Assembly: GCF_001905545.1 (NCBI RefSeq)
Contig: NZ_LIPD01000016.1
Span: forward strand, 1 to 64,000
Direction: 5' to 3'
DNA length: 64,000 nucleotides
From: Streptomyces sp. CB02056
Lineage (GTDB): Bacteria; Actinomycetota; Actinomycetes; Streptomycetales; Streptomycetaceae
How positions within the stretch are numbered: the stretch's first letter is position 1; each line of letters begins with the position of its first letter. Below the pieces are notes generated by a model. The model made no database searches. It worked only from the letters and a program-made list of their open reading frames with translations, and was not told the DNA's origin. A program made the position numbers and the translations under genes. Positions 58,916 through 64,000 of the stretch are shown in pieces.

Positions 58916-59410
58916 TTACTCCAAGGGGGCTAGCCCGAACGGGTGGCCGGCCGGGTCGATCAGCACCCGTAGTGTGCGGCCGTGCTGGTAGGCGGGCTCG
59001 GTGGCGCCGAGCGCGAGGGCCTTGGCGGTGGCCTCGTCCAGGTCGTCGACGTAGAAGTCGAGGTGGAAGTGCTTGCTGCCGTCCGGCTCCGTCCACGGCT
59101 CCGGCCGGTAGCCGGTCACCCGTCCGAAGCCCAGCGGGCTGCCGCCCTCGGGGTTGTCCAGGATGGCGAAGTGGTCGTCCGCGTGCCTGGTCTCCCACCC
59201 CAGCAGTTCGCCGTAGAACGAGGCCAGCGCGACCGGGTCGGCGCAGTCGATGGTGACCATGGCGAGCCGGCCGAAGCCGGTGTCGGCGGGCCCGGTCGGC
59301 CCGGTCGGCTGGGGCTGCTCGGACGACCGGGGCCGGTCGGACCGTTCGGACGACTGCGGCCGTCCGGACGGCTCGGACCGCTCGGACCGCTCGGTGGCGA
59401 GGTCGGACAT
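58916..59410 (-). CDS. VOC family protein with charged N-terminal tail
   Basis: 164 residues from ATG 59410. The first 43 residues are Ser/Arg/Pro-rich repeats (SERSEPSGRPQSSERSDR). The VOC fold is GRLAMVTIDCADPVALASFYGELLGWE, then HFHLDFYVDDLDEATAKALALGATE and VLIDPAGHPFGLAPLE. It is divergent from marR. Confidence 0.85.
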   Translation of the reverse strand: MSDLATERSERSEPSGRPQSSERSDRPRSSEQPQPTGPTGPADTGFGRLAMVTIDCADPVALASFYGELLGWETRHADDHFAILDNPEGGSPLGFGRVTGYRPEPWTEPDGSKHFHLDFYVDDLDEATAKALALGATEPAYQHGRTLRVLIDPAGHPFGLAPLE

Positions 59411-59503
59411 GGCAGGTCGGCCCTTCTGGGAGTCGAGAGCTGGGGCCCATCACCAATATGGCACCGGGGTGACCCTCCGGCACGGCGGCGGATCTCATTT
59501 TCC

Positions 59504-59529
59504 TTAGCGAGAGTAATGACGTAAGCTAA
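59504..59529. promoter_or_regulatory. MarR-type operator candidate
   Basis: TTAGC (59504-59508) and GCTAA (59525-59529) frame 16 bases, ending just before the marR ATG at 59534. It sits over the promoter of the marR-MFS unit. Confidence 0.6.
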
Positions 59530-59533
59530 AGAG

Positions 59534-59968
59534 ATGCCCGAGATGTCCGAGCAGGACCTCGCAGCGATCAGTCAGCTGCGATCGTCCACGATGCGCCTCT
59601 CCCGACGACTCAAACACCAGAGGGTGGAGGAGTCGCTGAGTCCCACCGAGATGGGAGTGCTGGGCACCCTCGCCCGGTGCGGGAAGGCGACGCCGGGTGA
59701 GCTCGCCCGGAAGGAGCACGTGCAGCCTCCTTCGATGACCAGGATCGTCGCGATGCTGGAGGAGAAGGGGCTGGTGCGGCGCGAACCGCACCCCGAGGAC
59801 CGCCGACAGGTGGTCGTCAGCAGCACCGAGCAGGCCGAGACGATCCTCGCGGAGAGTCGTCGGCGCCGGAACGTCTGGCTCGCCGAGCTCGCCCAGGGGC
59901 TCGACGAGGAGGAGTGGGCCGTCCTCAGGGAGGCCGCGCCCGTGCTCTACAAGCTCGCACACCTGTAG
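59534..59968 (+). CDS. MarR-family transcriptional regulator
   Basis: 144 residues from ATG 59534. Winged helix: LSPTEMGVLGTLARCGKATPGELARKEHVQPPSMTRIVAMLEEKGLVRREPHPEDRRQVVV. It is followed at 166 bases by an MFS exporter gene, the standard arrangement in which ligand release of MarR turns on the pump. Confidence 0.92.
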   Translation: MPEMSEQDLAAISQLRSSTMRLSRRLKHQRVEESLSPTEMGVLGTLARCGKATPGELARKEHVQPPSMTRIVAMLEEKGLVRREPHPEDRRQVVVSSTEQAETILAESRRRRNVWLAELAQGLDEEEWAVLREAAPVLYKLAHL

Positions 59969-60134
59969 CCGTACACCCGCGGTCCGTACGGCCGCAGCTC
60001 GTACACCTCTGAGGCACACCGACCCCGGCCGGCCGCCGGGAGAACAAGGAGCCCGCATCACCGCAGGACCGACCACCGACACCAGGAGCGCGACGGCCAC
60101 CGCCATGGCCGTCGCGCCGCGAGGGGAGACCAAC

Positions 60135-61652
60135 GTGACACCGACGGCCGCAGCCAGCGCCGCCATCCGCACCGACGAGCCCACCACCGACCCCGCCGCG
60201 GCCAGTGCCGCGGCCGCCGAAGCCCAGGCACCCGCCCCCACGGGACTGCCCGGCAACGGCGACGACGACCCCGACGAACGCACCGCGGCGGACCCCGCCG
60301 CTCCCGGCCGATCCCGATCGGCCACATCTCCCACAGGCGCCCGCTTCACGAGGCCCGGGGGGATGTTCTCCTCCCTTCGCGTTCGCAACTACCGCTACTA
60401 CTTCGCCGGCCAGGTGGTGTCCAACACCGGCACCTGGATGCAGCGCATCGCCCAGGACTGGCTGGTGCTGAGCCTCACCGGCAGCCCGCTCGCGGTCGGC
60501 ATCACCACCGCCATGCAGTTCCTGCCGATGCTGCTGCTCGGACTGTTCGGCGGCGTGCTCGCCGACCGGATGCCCAAGCGCCGGCTGCTGATCTACACCC
60601 AGGGCGCGATGGGCCTGCTGGCCGCCGGCCTCGCGGTGCTGACCGTCGGCGGCGTGGTGACGCCGTACTACGTGTACGCCTTCGCGCTGCTGCTCGGCCT
60701 GGTCACCGTGGTGGACAACCCGACCCGGCAGGCCTTCGTCTCCGAGATGGTCGGCCCGAAGGACCTGGCCAACGCCGTCAGCCTGAACGCCGCCAACTTC
60801 CAGACCGCCCGGCTGGTCGGCCCCGCCGTCGCGGGCCTGCTGATCGCCGCGGTCGGCAGCGGCTGGGCGTTCGCCGTCAACGCGCTGTCCTTCGCCGCAG
60901 TGATCGGCGGGCTGCTCGCGATGCGGGAGTCCGAACTGCGCCCGACCGCGCCGATCGCCCGCGAGAAGGGGCAGTTGCGCGAGGGCCTGCGGTACGTCAA
61001 GGAGCGGCCCGAGCTGCTCTGGCCGATGGTGCTGGCCGGGTTCATCGGCACCTTCGGCTTCAACTTCCCGACGCTGCTCTCCGGTTTCGCGTACGACACC
61101 TTCAAGGTGGGCGCCGGCCAGTACGGCCTGCTGAACACCGCGATGGCGATCGGCTCGCTGGCGGGTGCGCTGCTCGCCGCCCGCCGGGGCGTGCCGCGGC
61201 TGCGCCGGCTGGTCGGCGCGGCGCTGGCCTTCGGAGCGCTGGAGGTGGTCGCCGCGTTCGCGCCCGACTACTGGACCTTCGCGCTGCTGCTGATGCTCAT
61301 CGGGGTGTTCGGGCTGAGCTTCAACACCTCCGTCAACTCCATGCTGCAGTTGTCCACCGACCCCGAGATGCGCGGCCGGGTGATGGGCCTGCTGGTGCTG
61401 GTCTTCACCGGCGGCACGCCGATCGGCGCCCCGGTCGTCGGCTGGGTGACCGCCTCGTACGGGCCCCGGCTCGGCCTGCTGGCCTGCGGACTGGTGTCCG
61501 CGGCGGCGGCCGGCGCGGTCGGCCTGGTGCTGGCCCGCAGCGCGGACCTGCGGGTGCGGTTCGACCTGCACCCGGGCCGCGGCGGCCGGGTGGTGGCCTT
61601 CGTGCCGCGGACCGGTGCGGCGAGCAAGTCGGAGCTGGCGGCGGCCTGCTGA
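60135..61652 (+). CDS. MFS transporter under MarR
   Basis: 505 residues from GTG 60135; GAGGGGAG eight bases ahead supports this over ATG 60105. A 75-residue low-complexity tail is followed by RVRNYRYYFAGQVVSNTGTWMQRIAQDWLVL, typical of the enterobactin-exporter-like MFS group, GGVLADRMPKRRLL (motif A), VDNPTRQAFVSEMV, and about 12 membrane segments. Probably a drug or siderophore exporter; the substrate is not known. Confidence 0.9.
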   Translation: MTPTAAASAAIRTDEPTTDPAAASAAAAEAQAPAPTGLPGNGDDDPDERTAADPAAPGRSRSATSPTGARFTRPGGMFSSLRVRNYRYYFAGQVVSNTGTWMQRIAQDWLVLSLTGSPLAVGITTAMQFLPMLLLGLFGGVLADRMPKRRLLIYTQGAMGLLAAGLAVLTVGGVVTPYYVYAFALLLGLVTVVDNPTRQAFVSEMVGPKDLANAVSLNAANFQTARLVGPAVAGLLIAAVGSGWAFAVNALSFAAVIGGLLAMRESELRPTAPIAREKGQLREGLRYVKERPELLWPMVLAGFIGTFGFNFPTLLSGFAYDTFKVGAGQYGLLNTAMAIGSLAGALLAARRGVPRLRRLVGAALAFGALEVVAAFAPDYWTFALLLMLIGVFGLSFNTSVNSMLQLSTDPEMRGRVMGLLVLVFTGGTPIGAPVVGWVTASYGPRLGLLACGLVSAAAAGAVGLVLARSADLRVRFDLHPGRGGRVVAFVPRTGAASKSELAAAC

Positions 61653-61662
61653 TGCCGCGCCA

Positions 61663-61687
61663 GGCCCCCGGGAGTGCCCCGGGGGCC
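61663..61687. terminator. Bidirectional hairpin between MFS and GNAT genes
   Basis: Arms 61663-61672 and 61678-61687 (10 bp, perfect) around AGTGC, between convergent genes. Confidence 0.82.
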
Positions 61688-61709
61688 GGATGGTTCAGGG
61701 CCGGACGGG

Positions 61710-62228
61710 TCAGAGCCGGATCTCCAGCACCTGGCCGGGCCAGAGGCCGTGCGGCTGCTCGACCTCGAACGTCACGGTCTCGGTGAAGCCGAGCGCCCGG
61801 TAGAGCCCGACCAGCTTGCGGTCGGCGCCGCCGTAGCAGTCCACCCGGATCAGGCCGATGCCGCGCCGGCGGGCCTCCTCGATCGCGTCGGCGATCAGCG
61901 CGGCGCCGATGCCGGAGCCCTTGCGGGTGCGGTCGGTGACCAGGTTGCGGACGTACAGCTCGCGCTCGTCCACGGCGGGGATCCACCGGCCGCGGTCCTC
62001 GGAGACCACGCAGCAGCCGACCGTACGGCCGTCCTCGTCCACGGCGAGGCGGATCAGGAACGGCTCCTCGGCGTACGAGGAGACCTGGTCGATCCGGGCC
62101 TGGTTGGTGCTGAACGGCTGGTCGCCCCACTGGCCGGTACGGCCCTGGGCGGTCAGCCAGGAGACGGCGCCGTCGAGCAGGGACAGGATGTCGGGGACGT
62201 CCGCGGACCCCCCGTTGCGGATCTTCAT
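61710..62228 (-). CDS. GNAT N-acetyltransferase
   Basis: 172 residues from ATG 62228. MKIRNGGSADVPDILSLLDGAVSWLTAQG begins the fold; TVGCCVVSED; ELYVRNLVTDRTRKGSGIGAALIADAIEEARRRG is the acetyl-CoA loop; and LYRALGFTETVTFEV ends it. Acceptor unknown. It is divergent from thpR. Confidence 0.88.
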   Translation of the reverse strand: MKIRNGGSADVPDILSLLDGAVSWLTAQGRTGQWGDQPFSTNQARIDQVSSYAEEPFLIRLAVDEDGRTVGCCVVSEDRGRWIPAVDERELYVRNLVTDRTRKGSGIGAALIADAIEEARRRGIGLIRVDCYGGADRKLVGLYRALGFTETVTFEVEQPHGLWPGQVLEIRL

Positions 62229-62274
62229 GGAAGACCGTTCTACCCCAGACGGCCGGGCGCGGGAAGATTGATCC

Positions 62275-62862
62275 ATGAGGTTGTTCGTGGCGGTGCTGCC
62301 GACGACCGAGGCGCTGCAGGGGCTCGCGGACGCGGTCGCGCCGCTGCGGGAGCTGCCGGGGGCGGAGCGGCTGCGCTGGACCGGCGCCGAGGGCCGGCAC
62401 CTGACCCTGGCCTTCCTGGGCGAGGTGGCCGCCGAGCGGCTGCCGGAGCTGGCGGCGGGCCTGGCCGCCGTCGCCGAGGTCAACCCGGTGCACCGGCTGC
62501 GGATCGCGGGCGCGGGGCGGTTCGGCGACCGGGTGCTCTGGGCCGGGGTCGAGGGCCAGGCCTGGGCGCTGCGCCGGCTGGCCGAGGCCGTCACGGAGGC
62601 CACCGCCGAGGTCACCGGGGCGACCGACGACTTCGCCTTCCACCCGCACCTCACCCTCGCCCGGGCGGGCTCCTCGCGCGGGCACCGGCGGGCCGTGCAG
62701 CGGGTCGCGGCGGCCGAGCTGGACGGCCTGGTGGCGGCGCTGGCCGACTACCGGGGGCCGGAGTGGGAGGCCGCCGAGCTGCACCTGGTGCGCAGCGACC
62801 CGGGCGGCGGCTCCGCGCGCTACGTGACGCTGCGCACCTGGGCGCTGGCCGACTGGGGCTGA
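62275..62862 (+). CDS. thpR: RNA 2',3'-cyclic phosphodiesterase (2H family)
   Basis: 195 residues from ATG 62275. MRLFVAVLPTTEALQGLADAV starts the fold; the two catalytic HxT motifs are HLTLAF (His near 42) and HPHLTLAR (His near 125). It opens 2',3'-cyclic ends of RNA. The stop codon lies in three tandem GGGCTGA units. Confidence 0.9.
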   Translation: MRLFVAVLPTTEALQGLADAVAPLRELPGAERLRWTGAEGRHLTLAFLGEVAAERLPELAAGLAAVAEVNPVHRLRIAGAGRFGDRVLWAGVEGQAWALRRLAEAVTEATAEVTGATDDFAFHPHLTLARAGSSRGHRRAVQRVAAAELDGLVAALADYRGPEWEAAELHLVRSDPGGGSARYVTLRTWALADWG

Positions 62863-62876
62863 GGGCTGAGGGCTGA
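62856..62876 (+). repeat. Three tandem GGGCTGA units across the thpR stop
   Basis: Units at 62856-62862, 62863-62869 and 62870-62876; the first contains the thpR stop. Confidence 0.9.
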
Positions 62877-62952
62877 GCGCCGCGGGGGCGGGCCGTGGGG
62901 GGCGGTGGGGCAGGGGCCCGGCGGAGTCCGGGGTGAGCCGGAGGTACGCTCG

Positions 62953-63048
62953 TTGACCGTGGATCCCAAGACTCGTATGCGCATCGTCTCCGGCACCCTG
63001 GTGCTGATGCTGGTCGTCGTGCTGATCAGCTCACTGGTCGGCCGCTGA
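62953..63048 (+). CDS. 31-residue single-pass membrane peptide
   Basis: TTG 62953 is preceded by GGAGG at 62940-62944 with 8 bases spacing; GTG 62959 would shorten it by two. The sequence starts MTVDPKTRMRIVSGTLVLM and ends with a single hydrophobic helix LVLMLVVVLISSLVG and Arg. Basic residues ahead of the helix suggest the N-terminus stays inside. I take it as real because of the strong ribosome site and its place between thpR and a hairpin. Confidence 0.6.
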   Translation: MTVDPKTRMRIVSGTLVLMLVVVLISSLVGR

Positions 63049-63136
63049 GGCCTGCCTGAGGCCCGTCCGAGGGCTGCCTGAGCCTGCCGGAGGCCCGTCC
63101 GGGCACAGACACGCCCCAGGACCCCGGGAACGGCGA

Positions 63137-63166
63137 GAGGGCCACCGCCCGTCGGCGGTGGCCCTC
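63137..63166. terminator. Bidirectional hairpin before serC
   Basis: Arms 63137-63149 and 63154-63166 (13 bp, perfect) around CGTC, between the small peptide gene and convergent serC. Confidence 0.87.
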
Positions 63167-63189
63167 GGCCGTGTCCTCGGGGGACCGGG

Positions 63190-64000
63190 TCAGACCTGCG
63201 CGAGCTGCTCGACCACGTAGTCGACGCAGTGGGTGAGCGCCTCGACGTCCGCCGGGTCGATCGCCGGGAACATCGCGATGCGCAGCTGGTTGCGGCCCAG
63301 CTTGCGGTACGGCTCGGTGTCCACGATGCCGTTGGCACGCAGTGCCTTGGCGACCGCGGCGGCGTCCACCGACTCGTCGAAGTCGATGGTGCCGACCACC
63401 TGGGAGCGCTCGGCCGGGTTCGCCACGAAGGGGGTCGCGAACGGGGACTTCTCGGCCCAGGAGTACAGCCGGGACGAGGAGTCGGCGGTGCGGGCGACCG
63501 CCCAGTCCAGCCCGCCGTTGCCGTTCAGCCACTCCAGCTGGTCGGCCAGCAGGAAGAGGGTGGAGAGCGACGGGGTGTTGTACGTCTGGTCCTTCGACGA
63601 GTTGTCGATGGCCGTCGGCAGCGAGAAGAACGGCGGGATGTAGCGGCCGGAGGCGGCGATCTCGGCGGCGCGCTCCAGGGCGGCCGGGGAGAAGGTGGCC
63701 AGCCACAGGCCGCCCTCGGAGGCGAAGGACTTCTGCGGGGCGAAGTAGTAGACGTCCGTCTCGGTGATGTCCACCGGCAGGCCGCCGGCGCCCGAGGTGG
63801 CGTCCACCAGGACCAGCGAGCCCTCGTCGGCGCCGGCCGGGCGCGCGATCGGCATCGCGACGCCGGTCGAGGTCTCGTTGTGGGTGAGCCCGTAGACGTC
63901 CACGCCGGCCTCGGCGACCGGCAGCGGGTGGGTGCCCGGGGCGGTCTTGATCACGGTCGGCTCGCCGAGCCACGGCGCGGCCTTGACCGAGGAGGCGAAC
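63190..64000 (-). CDS. serC: Phosphoserine aminotransferase (cut by window edge)
   Basis: 270 residues from the edge to the stop at 63190. It reads FASSVKAAPWLGEPTVIKTAPG at the edge, then GLTHNETSTGVAMP, LVDATSGAGGLPVDI, and the PLP Lys in YYFAPQKSFASEGGLW. The C-terminal part has RNQLRIAMFPAIDPADVEAL. SerC makes phosphoserine from phosphohydroxypyruvate. The N-terminus is missing. Confidence 0.93.
   Translation of the reverse strand, partial: FASSVKAAPWLGEPTVIKTAPGTHPLPVAEAGVDVYGLTHNETSTGVAMPIARPAGADEGSLVLVDATSGAGGLPVDITETDVYYFAPQKSFASEGGLWLATFSPAALERAAEIAASGRYIPPFFSLPTAIDNSSKDQTYNTPSLSTLFLLADQLEWLNGNGGLDWAVARTADSSSRLYSWAEKSPFATPFVANPAERSQVVGTIDFDESVDAAAVAKALRANGIVDTEPYRKLGRNQLRIAMFPAIDPADVEALTHCVDYVVEQLAQV

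Overview
The window is 64 kb of very GC-rich DNA with short gaps, many GTG (and some TTG) starts, and single genes or small operons. The gene set points to a chromosomal core segment of Streptomyces or a close relative such as Kitasatospora: DasR-type operators at GlcNAc genes, a GroEL2-type chaperonin under CIRCE, futalosine menaquinone genes, a mycothiol-type DinB protein, and bacterial XPB. The gene order resembles my memory of the S. coelicolor nagA-nagK to groEL2 region and the futalosine region, but I could not check this. I see no prophage, insertion sequence, CRISPR array, tRNA or rRNA.

Layout. 1-2.7 kb: a GlcNAc locus (nagA cut by the window edge, a ROK kinase, and a divergent sugar-binding lipoprotein) with two DasR-like boxes between. 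2.7-7.2 kb: cupin, DUF3263 protein, a G-rich gap with a perfect 22-bp inverted repeat, then otsB, otsA and a glucosyl-3-phosphoglycerate synthase. 7.26-9.1 kb: a SAM riboswitch leading into a threonine-synthase-like PLP enzyme and a ThiS/MoaD-like sulfur carrier. I read this pair as a homocysteine-forming system (metM/metO type), not as threonine synthesis. 9.1-11.8 kb: a cold-shock protein and groEL2 behind two tandem CIRCE elements. 11.9-15.4 kb: small hypothetical proteins, an HD hydrolase, a PadR/membrane-protein pair, and CutC. 15.5-23.9 kb: HelD-like and XPB helicases, a large WYL protein, a small secreted protein and a low-complexity membrane protein. 24-33.9 kb: an accessory-like stretch of reductases, two TetR regulators, a hydrolase, a desaturase, an orphan histidine kinase coupled to a Cys-rich protein, a SnoaL/LysR pair and a DinB-like protein. 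34-38.9 kb: an AraC regulator and a complete iron-siderophore ABC importer behind an iron-box-like site. 38.9-46 kb: a HAD phosphatase, a cold-shock protein with a C-terminal extension, mqnD, mqnB, a secreted protein, an MFS protein and DUF3027. 46-54.1 kb: a sacsin-like GHKL ATPase, a P-type ATPase, DUF2530 and an NCS2 purine permease. 54.2-64 kb: VOC proteins, a DUF4231 (SLATT-like) membrane protein, HypX, an MHYT sensor, a MarR/MFS pair, GNAT, ThpR, a 31-residue membrane peptide, and serC cut by the right edge.

Connections. The left end senses GlcNAc through DasR. The riboswitch pair would make homocysteine from O-phosphohomoserine and a protein thiocarboxylate, switched off by SAM. otsA/otsB make trehalose. 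mqnB and mqnD act in the futalosine menaquinone route. Many gene ends carry long perfect GC hairpins without a U-tract. Several stop codons lie inside short tandem duplications.
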